64,000 bases of DNA from Kineosporiaceae bacterium. GTDB taxonomy: Bacteria; Actinomycetota; Actinomycetes; Actinomycetales; Kineosporiaceae. Shown in pieces: positions 39,082 through 47,719 of this stretch. Numbering within the stretch: the first letter of the stretch is position 1; every line of letters begins with the position of its first letter. The DNA lies in the NCBI GenBank assembly GCA_016713225.1, contig JADJPO010000003.1, forward strand, positions 1,171,296 through 1,235,295. The letters run 5' to 3'. The notes under the pieces are model-generated. The model was given only the letters and a program-made list of their open reading frames with translations, was not told the origin of the DNA and made no database searches. The translations under genes and the position numbers were made by a program.

Positions 39082-41604
39082 GTGGAGTTCCTGCTGCGCC
39101 CCGGCATGCGCCTGATGCGCCGAGTGGGCGTGGCCGGCAAGTTCGGGCTCATCGCCGTGCTCCTGCTCGTGCCCATGTGCACCAGCATGATCGCCTCGTA
39201 CCGCGAGGCCACCGGCCAGATCTCGATCGCCGACCGCGAACGGGTGGGCCTGCGCTACACCCGTCCCCTGGTCGAACTGGTCATCGAGCTCAGCCAGACC
39301 CGCAACCTCGCCAACCAGGGTGAGAAACCGGGCGACGGGTGGCTGCGCCTGGTCCACGAACTCGACGACCTCACCGTCGAATCCGGCGAGACGCTGTCGG
39401 TGAGCACGGCCTGGCCCCAGCTTCGCGCCCAGACCAAGGCGGTCTACGACGACGCCCTCACCCACTCACAACGAGCGGTCCTGGCCGATCAGGTGGCCAA
39501 GCAGACCCGACGACTACTGCAGCAGGTCGCCGACGCCGCCCACCTCATGGTGGACCCGCAGCTCGACAGCAACTACCTGATCACCATGCTGGTCGACGAG
39601 CTGCCGCGGGTGGTGACCGCCGCCGCGGACGCCCAGGCCGTGCGCTCCACCCACCGGCAGGGCGACGATCCGGTCGCGCTTCGCCTGGCTGCCCGAGACC
39701 TGTCCAACGCGGGACGTCGCCTCGGCCTCGATCTCGCCACGGCGCTCAGCGCGTCGTCCTGGGCCGGCTTGCACGACGCGATGGGCACCGAGGCCCGGAC
39801 GTTCAGTGCTGCCGTCACGCAGTACTCGGCGGCGCTCGAGGCCGCTGACGGAGCCGGCACCTGGCCCACCGCCCGCAGCAGCCTGGACACGGTCAACCTC
39901 ACCACCTCGGCGACCAGCCTGAGCTCGGCGCTGGTCGTGGCCACCGATCACCTGCTGACCGTGCGGCAGGACCAGTTGCGTGCCGATCGCTCGCACCCGC
40001 TGTTGCTCACCCTGGTGGCCATGGCCGTGGTCTTCTACCTGCTCACCGCACTGTTCCGGGCGACCACCCAGGATGTGCGAGCCGTCCTGGAGGACATCAA
40101 CACCGTCACCACCGGTGGCGTCGATCAGCGCAAGGCCCTCACCGGCTCGGACGAGTTCGCCCAGATGAGCCGGGCGGTGGTCTATGCGCGGGACCGGCTC
40201 ACGGCCCTGGTGGGCGCCCTGAAGTACCAGGCCACCCACGACGAATTGACCGCGCTGGCCAACCGGGCGCTGTTCACCGACAAGATCCAGGAGGCGTTGG
40301 CCGGTGGCTCCGGGCAGCCGAGCACCATCGCCGTCCTGATGGTCGATCTCGATTCCTTCAAGGACATCAACGACAGCTTCGGCCATGACCTCGGTGACCG
40401 AGTGCTGCGCACGATCGGCGCCCGGCTGCACCGCTGTACCCCGCGCCGCAGTGTGATCGCTCGGCTGGGCGGCGACGAGTTCGCCATCCTGGTGACCGAC
40501 GCTCGGGTCACCGGTTCGCCGTCCGAGCTGTTGGCCAAGCTGGACGCCGCACTGGCCGAACCGGTGGACGTCGACGGCCGCCGGCTGCGCATCCAGGCCG
40601 GAATCGGCGTCGCCCTGGCCCAGACCGCCCCACCCGGTACGGCTCCGGAGATGGGAGCGGTCGAGGTGATGCGCAACGCCGATGTGGCGCTGAGCTATGC
40701 CAAGGCTCGGGGCAGCGGCCGGGCGGCCGTGTTCGAGTCGACCATGCACGACGCCACGCGGGAACGCACCGAACTGTTCGCGGATCTGGTCGGGGCGATC
40801 GACCGGAACGAGATGGACGTGCTCTACCAGCCCCTGGTCGACCTCGAGACCGGCACGCTCTACGGCGTCGAGGCACTGCTGCGCTGGGAGCACCCCACCC
40901 GCGGGCTCATCTCACCGTCGGTCTTCGTGCCGCTGGCCGAGGCCACCGGACTGATCGGCCGGATCGGCGGCTGGGTCCTCGAGCGATCCTGCTCGCAGCT
41001 GGCCAGCTGGCAGCGCGACTTCCCCGACGGGTTCCCCCTGACCGTCGAGGTCAACCTGGCGACCGAGCAGCTGGCCGACCCGGGACTCGTCGCGAACGTC
41101 CTGGCCACCGCCCAGTCCACCGGGATCGACTCCACCGCGCTGGTCCTCGAGATCACCGAGTCCTCGCTGGTGCGAGACATCGACACCGCGTTGGCCCGGC
41201 TGGGGCAGCTGTCAGCCCTCGGCGTCAAGATCGCACTCGACGACTTCGGCACCGGCTACTCCTCGCTCAGCTATCTGCGCCGGCTGCCGGCCACCATCCT
41301 CAAGATCGACCAGTCGTTCGTGCAGGACGAGACGGACCAGGGTCGAGCGCTGTTGCGCAGCATCGTCGCGTTGGGCGCCGGTCAGGGGTTACAGATCATC
41401 TGCGAGGGCATCGAGCGCAGCGATCAGGCCGAGCAACTCCGCGCGTTCGGCTGCCACCTGGGCCAGGGGCACCTGTGGGCACCGGCCCTGCCCGCCGCCC
41501 AGATCACCGAGATCATGCGCCGAGGCGGGCGGATGACCCCGACCGCGGGTCAGGCACGAGTGCCCTCGCCGCGAGCTGCGCAGGATCCGTCGCTCCCCCA
41601 CTGA
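39082..41604 (+). CDS. Membrane GGDEF-EAL protein (cyclic-di-GMP turnover)
   Basis: 840 residues. Transmembrane helices at about 20-40 and 300-320 flank an extracellular helical sensor domain; a short HAMP-like segment follows. The GGDEF domain (about 390-550) has an intact RLGGDEF and no RxxD inhibitory site. The EAL domain (about 565-820) has intact YGVEALLRW, EITES and DDFGTGYSS, though the usual AEGVE is CEGIE. Both cyclase and phosphodiesterase activity are possible. The GTG start is preceded by GGGAGG at 7 nt. It converges with the M20 peptidase gene with 2 bp between stops. Confidence 0.93.
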   Translation: MEFLLRPGMRLMRRVGVAGKFGLIAVLLLVPMCTSMIASYREATGQISIADRERVGLRYTRPLVELVIELSQTRNLANQGEKPGDGWLRLVHELDDLTVESGETLSVSTAWPQLRAQTKAVYDDALTHSQRAVLADQVAKQTRRLLQQVADAAHLMVDPQLDSNYLITMLVDELPRVVTAAADAQAVRSTHRQGDDPVALRLAARDLSNAGRRLGLDLATALSASSWAGLHDAMGTEARTFSAAVTQYSAALEAADGAGTWPTARSSLDTVNLTTSATSLSSALVVATDHLLTVRQDQLRADRSHPLLLTLVAMAVVFYLLTALFRATTQDVRAVLEDINTVTTGGVDQRKALTGSDEFAQMSRAVVYARDRLTALVGALKYQATHDELTALANRALFTDKIQEALAGGSGQPSTIAVLMVDLDSFKDINDSFGHDLGDRVLRTIGARLHRCTPRRSVIARLGGDEFAILVTDARVTGSPSELLAKLDAALAEPVDVDGRRLRIQAGIGVALAQTAPPGTAPEMGAVEVMRNADVALSYAKARGSGRAAVFESTMHDATRERTELFADLVGAIDRNEMDVLYQPLVDLETGTLYGVEALLRWEHPTRGLISPSVFVPLAEATGLIGRIGGWVLERSCSQLASWQRDFPDGFPLTVEVNLATEQLADPGLVANVLATAQSTGIDSTALVLEITESSLVRDIDTALARLGQLSALGVKIALDDFGTGYSSLSYLRRLPATILKIDQSFVQDETDQGRALLRSIVALGAGQGLQIICEGIERSDQAEQLRAFGCHLGQGHLWAPALPAAQITEIMRRGGRMTPTAGQARVPSPRAAQDPSLPH

Positions 41605-41606
41605 GC

Positions 41607-43010
41607 TCAGCCGAGAGCGGCCAACAGCAACGCCTCGGCCACACAGGCCCTGGCGAACTCGTCCAGATGCAACGACTCGTCCAGACCGTGCGCCCGGGTG
41701 TCCGGGTCCTCCACCCCGGTGACCAGCACCGCGGCGTCCGGGTACACCTGCTGCAGGGCGGCGATGAACGGGATCGAGCCGCCCACCCCCATGTGCACCG
41801 GCTCGCGATCCCACGCGGTCCGCAGCGCCCAGCGCGCGATGTCGTAGACCTCGCCGCCGACGTCACCGACCCAGGCCCGGCCGATCTCGCCGACCTGGAC
41901 GTCGACCTGCGCCCCCCAGCGCACCGAACGGCGCAGATGGGCAGCGAGTGCCTCGAAGGCCTCCCGGCCGTCCTGGCCCGGGGCCACCCGCAGCGAGAAC
42001 TTGGCCCGGGCAACCGGCTGCAACGTGTTGGACGAGGTGGCGATCGGCGGGACGTCCAGACCGATCACGGTCAGCGCGGGGCGGGTCCACAGCCGTGAGG
42101 TGAGCCGGCCGGACCCGATCAGCGACACGCCGTCCAGGACGCCGGCGTCGGCGCGCAGGTCCTGTTCGGGATAGGCCAGATCGGCGGCCTCGGTGGCGAC
42201 CAGCCCGGGGACGGCGACATTGCCGTCCTCGTCCCACAACGTGTCCAGCAGCCGGATCAACACCGTCGTGGCATCCGGGACGGCGCCGCCGAACACGCCC
42301 GAGTGGAGCGCATGGTCGAGGGTGCGCACCTCCACCACACCGTCGACCAGGCCCCGCAGGCTGGTGGTCAGTGCCGGTTCGCCGATCCGCCAATTGCCCG
42401 AGTCGGCGACGACGATCACGTCGGCCGCGAGCCGGTCTCGGTGAGCGGCCAGGAACGCCTCGAAGGTCGGGGAGCCGATCTCCTCCTCGCCCTCGACGAA
42501 GACGCTGATCCCGACGCCGATGGCCTCCCCCAGGGCACGCAGCGCGGCGACGTGGACGCAGATACCGGCCTTGTCATCGGCCGAGCCCCGGGCGTACAAC
42601 CGCCCGTCGCGTTCGGTCGGCTCGAACGGCGGGCTGGTCCAGCCGGCGTCGTCCCCCGGGGGTTGGACGTCGTGATGGGCGTAGAGCAGAACGGTGCGCG
42701 ATCCGGGCGGGCCGGGGCGGTGCGCCAGAACCGCCGGCGAGCCGGGGCGTCCGGTGGCCGGGTCGTCCACCCGGACGATCTCGACCTCGCTCAGGCCGGA
42801 TCGGCGCAGCAGATCGGCCACGGCGGCCGCGCTGTCCTCCAGCGGCGCGGGGTCGAAGGCCGGCGCCGAGACGCTCGGGATGCGGATCAGCTGCTCGAGG
42901 TCGCCACGGACCTGCGGTAACAGAGCGTGCACGCGAGCGGTGAGCGCCGCGACGTCCACGTCGGCTCCACCAGGGCGACCGGAGGGGGCAGCGGAGTCAT
43001 CTGGGGCCAT
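41607..43010 (-). CDS. M20 family dipeptidase/metallopeptidase
   Basis: 467 residues. M20 metal sites: AHHDVQPPG (His113, Asp115-type ligand region), RGSADDKAG (bridging Asp), VEGEEEIGS (catalytic Glu and ligand Glu), DSGNW and a late GLDESLHLDEF with the final His. The lid/dimerisation domain lies between. Probably a cytosolic dipeptidase or carboxypeptidase; M20 enzymes also include DapE, which cannot be excluded. The ATG has TAGGTT 7 nt upstream with no ribosome-binding site. Confidence 0.9.
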   Translation of the reverse strand: MAPDDSAAPSGRPGGADVDVAALTARVHALLPQVRGDLEQLIRIPSVSAPAFDPAPLEDSAAAVADLLRRSGLSEVEIVRVDDPATGRPGSPAVLAHRPGPPGSRTVLLYAHHDVQPPGDDAGWTSPPFEPTERDGRLYARGSADDKAGICVHVAALRALGEAIGVGISVFVEGEEEIGSPTFEAFLAAHRDRLAADVIVVADSGNWRIGEPALTTSLRGLVDGVVEVRTLDHALHSGVFGGAVPDATTVLIRLLDTLWDEDGNVAVPGLVATEAADLAYPEQDLRADAGVLDGVSLIGSGRLTSRLWTRPALTVIGLDVPPIATSSNTLQPVARAKFSLRVAPGQDGREAFEALAAHLRRSVRWGAQVDVQVGEIGRAWVGDVGGEVYDIARWALRTAWDREPVHMGVGGSIPFIAALQQVYPDAAVLVTGVEDPDTRAHGLDESLHLDEFARACVAEALLLAALG

Positions 43011-43017
43011 GACCTGC

Positions 43018-43023
43018 AACCTA
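43018..43023 (-). promoter_or_regulatory. Leaderless-type -10 element of the M20 peptidase gene
   Basis: TAGGTT, 7 nt, then ATG at 43010. Only 15 bp from the divergent element at 43039, so the two promoters overlap. Confidence 0.55.
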
Positions 43024-43038
43024 GCGCCCTGGGGGCCG

Positions 43039-43044
43039 TAGGCT
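43039..43044 (+). promoter_or_regulatory. Leaderless-type -10 element of the DUF3043 gene
   Basis: TAGGCT, 7 nt, then GTG at 43052. Confidence 0.55.
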
Positions 43045-43051
43045 GGGAGTC

Positions 43052-43672
43052 GTGTTCGGACGCGGCAAGAACCAGACCACCCCGGCTGCCCCCCTGGTGA
43101 GCGAGCCACCCGAGAAGACGACGGGCAAGGGCCGCCCCACGCCCTCGCGCCGGGAGGCGGAGCAACGGCGGCGTACTCCCCTCGTGGCAGCCTCGACGGT
43201 GCCCGCCAATGCCACCAAGGCCGAGCGCAAGGCAGCCCAGAAGGCCGCCCGCAATGCCCGCCGTGAGGCGTTGGCCAAAGAGCGCAACCTGCAGCGCCAG
43301 GCTCTGCTGACCGGCGACGAGGCCCACCTGCCGGCCCGTGACCGCGGCCCGGCCCGCCGCTGGACCCGTGACTTCGTGGACGCCCGCCGCAACGTGGGCG
43401 AACTCTTCCTGCCCATGGCCTTGATCGTGCTGGCCCTGAGCATGGTCAAGATGACCGTGGTGCAACTGGCCGCGATGGCGATCCTCTACGGAGCGATGGC
43501 GGCGGTGATCATCGACAGCGTGCTGCTGCGGCGCCGACTCAAGCGGGAGACCGAGCAGCGATTCGGCGACAAGGCCGCCGGAGCAGCGGGCTACGGCATG
43601 ATGCGCGCGCTGCAGTACCGCCGGTTCCGCATGCCACGTCCCCAGGTGGCGCGAGGCCAGTACCCGAAGTAG
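43052..43672 (+). CDS. DUF3043 family membrane protein
   Basis: 206 residues. The first half is basic and Ala/Lys/Arg-rich with the diagnostic KGRPTPSRREAE. Two adjacent transmembrane helices follow (about 122-158), then a basic tail (YGMMRALQYRRFRMPRPQV). Conserved throughout actinobacteria (Rv2206 in M. tuberculosis); function unknown. The basic cytoplasmic N-terminus could bind RNA or acidic lipid. Confidence 0.92.
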   Translation: MFGRGKNQTTPAAPLVSEPPEKTTGKGRPTPSRREAEQRRRTPLVAASTVPANATKAERKAAQKAARNARREALAKERNLQRQALLTGDEAHLPARDRGPARRWTRDFVDARRNVGELFLPMALIVLALSMVKMTVVQLAAMAILYGAMAAVIIDSVLLRRRLKRETEQRFGDKAAGAAGYGMMRALQYRRFRMPRPQVARGQYPK

Positions 43673-43732
43673 CCGGACCCGAAGTAGCCGACCCGAGACA
43701 ACCGAGCCTGGGCACGGACTACGCGGCCACGA

Positions 43733-43945
43733 CTACTCGGCCGGGCGAAGGCTCATCGCGGCGTAGACCACCGCACCGTCCCGCAGCAGACTCACCGCGG
43801 CCACGCCCGAGGCGAGCAGCTCGGGCCAGGCCTCACCCACCCAGGTCTCGGCGTCCGCCTGGCTGGGGAAGGTCGTGTCGGGCAGCTCTGGCCCGGTCAT
43901 CGTCGATCCGTCGATGGCCTCGTACCGCCATGTCCACGCGTCCAT
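43733..43945 (-). CDS. Small conserved actinobacterial protein
   Basis: 70 residues with the conserved pattern WTWRYEAIDG...FPSQADAETWVGEAWPELLASGVAAVSLL and a terminal YAAMSLRPAE. This is a widespread short actinobacterial family of unknown function. The start is an ATG without a clear ribosome-binding site. It converges with the DUF3043 gene and diverges from cobU. Confidence 0.8.
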   Translation of the reverse strand: MDAWTWRYEAIDGSTMTGPELPDTTFPSQADAETWVGEAWPELLASGVAAVSLLRDGAVVYAAMSLRPAE

Positions 43946-44009
43946 GTGCCCATGCTGTCATTGCGCCCGGCCCGACGGCAGTCGCCACGGCAGTCAGTGC
44001 GGCGGCGAC

Positions 44010-44015
44010 TAGGCT
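44010..44015 (+). promoter_or_regulatory. Leaderless-type -10 element of the cob operon
   Basis: TAGGCT, 8 nt, then GTG at 44024. No cobalamin riboswitch was found upstream. Confidence 0.5.
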
Positions 44016-44023
44016 CAGCGGCT

Positions 44024-45178
44024 GTGTTCGTGGTGACCGGGTCGGCGTCCGTCCCCTGGCCACGCCCGGGATGCACGTGCCGGGCGTGCCTGAGCGAGAC
44101 CGGAGCGCCGTCGGCATCGGCAGGCGCACCGCAGCCCTCTCCTTGGTCGGCACCGACCGGGCTGACCGCCGGTGGCCTGGTGCTCGACCAGCTGTCGCCC
44201 GCTCCGGGGGACACCCTCGAACTGGACGGCGTGCGCCTGCTCGGTCTGCCGGCGGGCCTGGTCGCCGGCCACGACGGCCGCGCCGTGCTGTGGGCGCGGC
44301 GTCCGATCGACCCGAGCGACCTGGACGGGCTGGCGGATGCGGGTCTGGACGGCGCTGTCCTGGATCTGGGTGACCGTGAGCCGCGGGCGTTGGCCCACGA
44401 CGTGGCATTGCTGCGCAGGGTGGGGGCGTTGGCCCCGGACGCGGATCTGATCGCGGTCGGCCTGACGCACGACCACGCTCCCTCACGTCTCGTCGAGCGC
44501 CTCGCGCTGTGGGGCGTCCGGGTGGTCGCACCCGGCACCGGTGTGGGCGTGGGACACCCGGCGCCGCCTCGGCTGCCGCGCCGCACTCTGGTGCTCGGCC
44601 CGGCATCCTCGGGCAAGTCGGCCTACGCCGAGGATCTGCTCGCCGCCGCACCGGAGGTGTCGTACCTGGCCACCTCCCCGGCGGCCGATGGCCGCGATGC
44701 CGAGTGGGCCGAGCGGATCCGCCGGCACCAGGTGCGGCGGCCGGCCTGGTGGACGACCATCGAGTCCACCGAGCCCACCGAGCCCCTCGAGCCCGCCCAC
44801 ACCGAGGTCGCCCGCCTGCTCGCCACGCCGGGGCCACCGGTGCTGCTGGATTCCCTGGGCGGCTGGGTGGGCACGGCGCTGACCCGGTGCGGCGCCTGGG
44901 AGGATCGCCCCGGATGGTCGCAGCTCTGGCAACAGGAGGTCGAGGGCATGGTGCAGGCCTGGCGAGCATGCCGCCGTCCCGTGGTGGCGGTCGGCGAGGA
45001 GACGGGCTGGGGGGTCGTTCCCGGGACGGCGTCGGGCCGCGTGTTCCGCGATGCCCTCGGTACGCTCACCCGGCGGTTGGCCGAGCAGAGTGAACGCACC
45101 CTGGTGGTGGTCGCCGGCCGAGCCATCGACCTGGACCGTGCGCCGGAGCCCGACCGATCGATGGAGGCACTCTCGTGA
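44024..45178 (+). CDS. cobU: Adenosylcobinamide kinase/guanylyltransferase with N-terminal extension
   Basis: 384 residues, about twice the usual CobU length. The C-terminal part (from about residue 190) has the P-loop GPASSGKS, a YLATSPAADGRDAEW segment, RIRRHQ and the late VGEETGWGVVP, covering both kinase and GTP-transfer functions in late cobalamin assembly. Residues 1-180 start FVVTGSASVPWPRPGCTCRAC and resemble a degenerate metallo-beta-lactamase-like domain, a fusion also seen in some actinobacteria. The stop overlaps cobT (GTGA). Confidence 0.85.
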   Translation: MFVVTGSASVPWPRPGCTCRACLSETGAPSASAGAPQPSPWSAPTGLTAGGLVLDQLSPAPGDTLELDGVRLLGLPAGLVAGHDGRAVLWARRPIDPSDLDGLADAGLDGAVLDLGDREPRALAHDVALLRRVGALAPDADLIAVGLTHDHAPSRLVERLALWGVRVVAPGTGVGVGHPAPPRLPRRTLVLGPASSGKSAYAEDLLAAAPEVSYLATSPAADGRDAEWAERIRRHQVRRPAWWTTIESTEPTEPLEPAHTEVARLLATPGPPVLLDSLGGWVGTALTRCGAWEDRPGWSQLWQQEVEGMVQAWRACRRPVVAVGEETGWGVVPGTASGRVFRDALGTLTRRLAEQSERTLVVVAGRAIDLDRAPEPDRSMEALS

Positions 45179-45981
45179 CGGCCGAGGCGCTCGACCTGGA
45201 CGTGATCGGTCGCGAGATCACCGAGCCTGATCTGGCCGTTGCCGGGTCGGTACGCCAATGGCTGGTCGAGCAGGGCCGCGACGTGGAGCTGGGCCGGGTG
45301 GCAGACCTGGCCGACTGGTGGGCCGGGGTGCGAGGCCATGCCCAGGCGCCCGCGCCGACCCGGATCGCCGGGGCACTCGACGAGCTACCCGCGACGCTGG
45401 ACGTCGCAGCAGCCATGGCCTGGGGCGTGGCGCGGGCGGACGCCCTGGCAGATGACGGCACCGAACTGATCATGCTCGCCGTGCCCGACTCCGAGGGCAC
45501 CGGCTTCGCGGCCCATCTGGCCGCGGCCGAGCTGCTCGGCCTCGACGCCGTCGAGGCCACCGGCTGGCCGTTGGAGCAGGGCCTGCACGACGAGGACTGG
45601 ATGGACGCCGTCGTGACCCTGCGGGACGGACTGTTCCGTACCCGCGGGTTGCGCGGCGACCTCACAGCGCTGCTCACTGCTGCCGGCAGCCCGGTGCTGG
45701 CCGCCGCCACGGCGATGCTGGTGCAGTCGTGTGTGCGCCACACCCCCGTGTTGCTGGACGGCGACGGAGCATTGGCTGCGGCCCTGATCGCCCGCCGCAC
45801 GTCGTACGGCGCCAGCCAGTGGTGGCAGGTCGCCCACGCCGCCGACGGGGTGTTGACCGAGCGGATGCTGGGGTCGCTGCACCTGACCCCGTTGCTCGCA
45901 CTCGGCCTCCGGGTCCAGGACGGCACCGGCGCGCGCCTGGCGCTGCCGCTGCTCACCGAGGCCGCCGGCCTGTTGCAGTGA
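45175..45981 (+). CDS. cobT: CobT-like nicotinate-nucleotide--dimethylbenzimidazole phosphoribosyltransferase
   Basis: 268 residues, shorter than the usual ~350. The CobT-like order is LDGDGALAAALIA (substrate loop), SYGASQWWQVAHAADG and LHLTPLLALGLRVQDGTGARLALPLL. In characterised CobT the last block reads GEGTGA/GEGSGA and supplies the catalytic Glu; here it is QDGTGA, so Asp replaces Glu. Activity is therefore uncertain. It is translationally coupled to cobU upstream and cobS downstream by GTGA overlaps. Confidence 0.8.
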   Translation: MTAEALDLDVIGREITEPDLAVAGSVRQWLVEQGRDVELGRVADLADWWAGVRGHAQAPAPTRIAGALDELPATLDVAAAMAWGVARADALADDGTELIMLAVPDSEGTGFAAHLAAAELLGLDAVEATGWPLEQGLHDEDWMDAVVTLRDGLFRTRGLRGDLTALLTAAGSPVLAAATAMLVQSCVRHTPVLLDGDGALAAALIARRTSYGASQWWQVAHAADGVLTERMLGSLHLTPLLALGLRVQDGTGARLALPLLTEAAGLLQ

Positions 45982-46751
45982 CCGATGCCCTCCGGCTCGC
46001 GGTCGGAACCCTCACCCGCTGGCCGGTCCCCGCGCCCCGAGTCGTCGACCGGACCGCGGCGCGCGGGGCGATGATGCTCGCGCCCTGGATCGGCCTGGCT
46101 CTCGGGACCCTGGCCGGTGCGATCGCCTGGCTGGGCGGGTACCGGCACCTGTCGTCGCTGGTGGTGGCCACGGTGGCGATCGCGTTCCTGGCCCATGCCT
46201 CGCGCGGGCTGCACCTGGACGGGCTCGCCGACACCGCCGACGGTCTCGGCTCGGGCCGGGACGCCGCGACCGCGCTCGACATCATGCGTCGCGGAGATGT
46301 CGGACCGATGGGCGCGGCGACCCTGAGCCTGACCTTGCTGCTGCAGGTGGTCGCGCTGGACCAGGTGCTCTCGACCCGCGGACCGGTGGCCCTCGGCGTG
46401 GTGGTGGCGACGTCGCGGCTGGCACTGACCGTGGCCTGCACGCCGGCCCTGACAGCGGCTCGCCCCGAGGGCCTGGGCGCCACGGTGGCCGGCAGTGTGC
46501 CGATATCGGCCGCCATCGTGAACACCGCGCTCGTGGCCCTGGTGGGATTCGGCCTGTTCCAGGCCACCGGGACTCCCCCGGGCGACGCCGTGATCGCGAG
46601 CGCGGCGACCGTGGCCGGGGGGCTGCTGGCGGCGGCCGTCGTCCTGCGAGCGGCCCGCCGACGCCTCGGTGGGGTGACCGGCGATGTGCTGGGGGCAGCC
46701 GTCGAACTCGCCCTGGCCGGGGGCTTGCTCGGGCTGTGCCTGGTCGGCTGA
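45978..46751 (+). CDS. cobS: Adenosylcobinamide-GDP ribazoletransferase (cobalamin synthase)
   Basis: 257 residues and about six transmembrane helices. The hallmark GLHLDGLADTADGL and DIMRRGDVGPMGA bind metal and substrate; LTRWPVP near the N-terminus is also typical. It joins adenosylcobinamide-GDP to alpha-ribazole in the membrane. The GTG start overlaps the cobT stop. It is the last cob gene here; the corrin-ring genes are not in the window, so a salvage or late-assembly role is what can be seen. Confidence 0.95.
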   Translation: MTDALRLAVGTLTRWPVPAPRVVDRTAARGAMMLAPWIGLALGTLAGAIAWLGGYRHLSSLVVATVAIAFLAHASRGLHLDGLADTADGLGSGRDAATALDIMRRGDVGPMGAATLSLTLLLQVVALDQVLSTRGPVALGVVVATSRLALTVACTPALTAARPEGLGATVAGSVPISAAIVNTALVALVGFGLFQATGTPPGDAVIASAATVAGGLLAAAVVLRAARRRLGGVTGDVLGAAVELALAGGLLGLCLVG

Positions 46752-46774
46752 CCGGGCTGTCGAGGGACACCATC

Positions 46775-47632
46775 GTGGCGATGCACGGCAGCGAGCAGTC
46801 CCCAGACGCGCGAGCCGTCGGGTTCGTCGCGGCCAGATCCCTGGGGAGTCCGTTGGACCCCACCCTGCGAGTGACCGCGAACTTCCATCCGGACCGCAGC
46901 TCCTCGGGAATCCCCGTCCTGCAGAGCATGCGGCAGCACGGGACCTACCTGTCGCAGTTCGTCACCGGGACGAGCAACGGCGGGCTCACCGCATTCCCAG
47001 GTGGGGATCGGTGGCGTTGGGAGAGCACGATGTTCGGCGGGGCATACGACAACGTCGACCCCGTCCGGCGGCCCATTTACGGGGCTTTGAACCATCGCCG
47101 GTCGTTGATCGGTGGCTCCCCGCGGTTCGGCTCCGCGCACTTTCGGTTCACTGCTGAACTGCTGCGGCGGACGACCTTCTGCTACCCCGACAGCTGTTTC
47201 GAGCCCGGCCATTTCGCCGTCGCCGGCCGCTTCGAACTGCTCGAACTGCTCGAGCGAGACGAGGGCAAGGGGCGGGACCCGCTGGACGCCTACGTGGAGG
47301 CTCACGTCCACGGAGCGGTCCGGTTCGACCGCGATGTGGAGGCCCTGGTGTTGGACCCGAGTTATCGCGGTACTCAGGTCGAGGATCAGGCCCGTCTGCT
47401 GCAGTGCCCGCTGGAGTGGCATGACGGGTTCCGCCTCCGAGTGGACGTGCTGCGTCAGTATCCGGACTTTCGCGGACCGCGCTACGTCGAGCTGGGCGCC
47501 GCCCTCGCCGAGGGTGGTGTTCTGACGCCTCACATCCTGGGCCGGGCCGCGTGTACCGGACGCTATGAGCCACAGTCGCTGAAGCGCGTTTGGCATTACC
47601 TCGCCTGGCTGGGCACCGCTCAGGCTCAGTGA
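46775..47632 (+). CDS. DUF3626 family protein
   Basis: 285 residues. The DUF3626 pattern is clear: TANFHPDR, then GTYLSQFVTGTSNGGLTAFPGG, FGGAY, the GALNHRRSLIGGSPRFGSAHFR block and TTFCYPDS. Function unknown; no signal peptide. Conserved His/Asp/Glu residues hint at an enzyme. The GTG has GAGGGA 7 nt upstream. It follows cobS by 23 bp but has no metabolic link to it, and together with the next gene interrupts the conserved order between cobS and gcvT, suggesting acquisition. Confidence 0.8.
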   Translation: MAMHGSEQSPDARAVGFVAARSLGSPLDPTLRVTANFHPDRSSSGIPVLQSMRQHGTYLSQFVTGTSNGGLTAFPGGDRWRWESTMFGGAYDNVDPVRRPIYGALNHRRSLIGGSPRFGSAHFRFTAELLRRTTFCYPDSCFEPGHFAVAGRFELLELLERDEGKGRDPLDAYVEAHVHGAVRFDRDVEALVLDPSYRGTQVEDQARLLQCPLEWHDGFRLRVDVLRQYPDFRGPRYVELGAALAEGGVLTPHILGRAACTGRYEPQSLKRVWHYLAWLGTAQAQ

Positions 47633-47684
47633 GCAGCGCGCGAGTCGGATGACCAGGCGCCGCAAGCTGGTCGCGAAGGTGGTC

Positions 47685-47713
47685 TTGATATCGAACATGT
47701 GTTCGATTATAGT
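47685..47713 (+). promoter_or_regulatory. Promoter of the HNH nuclease gene
   Basis: TTGATA, exactly 17 bp, TATAGT: the best sigma70-type promoter found in the window. The start codon follows 6 nt after the -10, so the mRNA should be leaderless. Confidence 0.8.
47691..47706. promoter_or_regulatory. LexA operator (SOS box)
   Basis: TCGAACATGTGTTCGA is a perfect 16-bp palindrome matching the actinobacterial LexA consensus TCGAAC-N4-GTTCGA. It fills the spacer between -35 and -10, where bound LexA would block RNA polymerase. Confidence 0.9.
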
Positions 47714-47719
47714 CCAGAT

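Noticed and set aside
43946..44023. Cobalamin riboswitch before cobU.
   Set aside because: The gap is only 78 bp with no B12-box-like sequence and the start fits a leaderless promoter.
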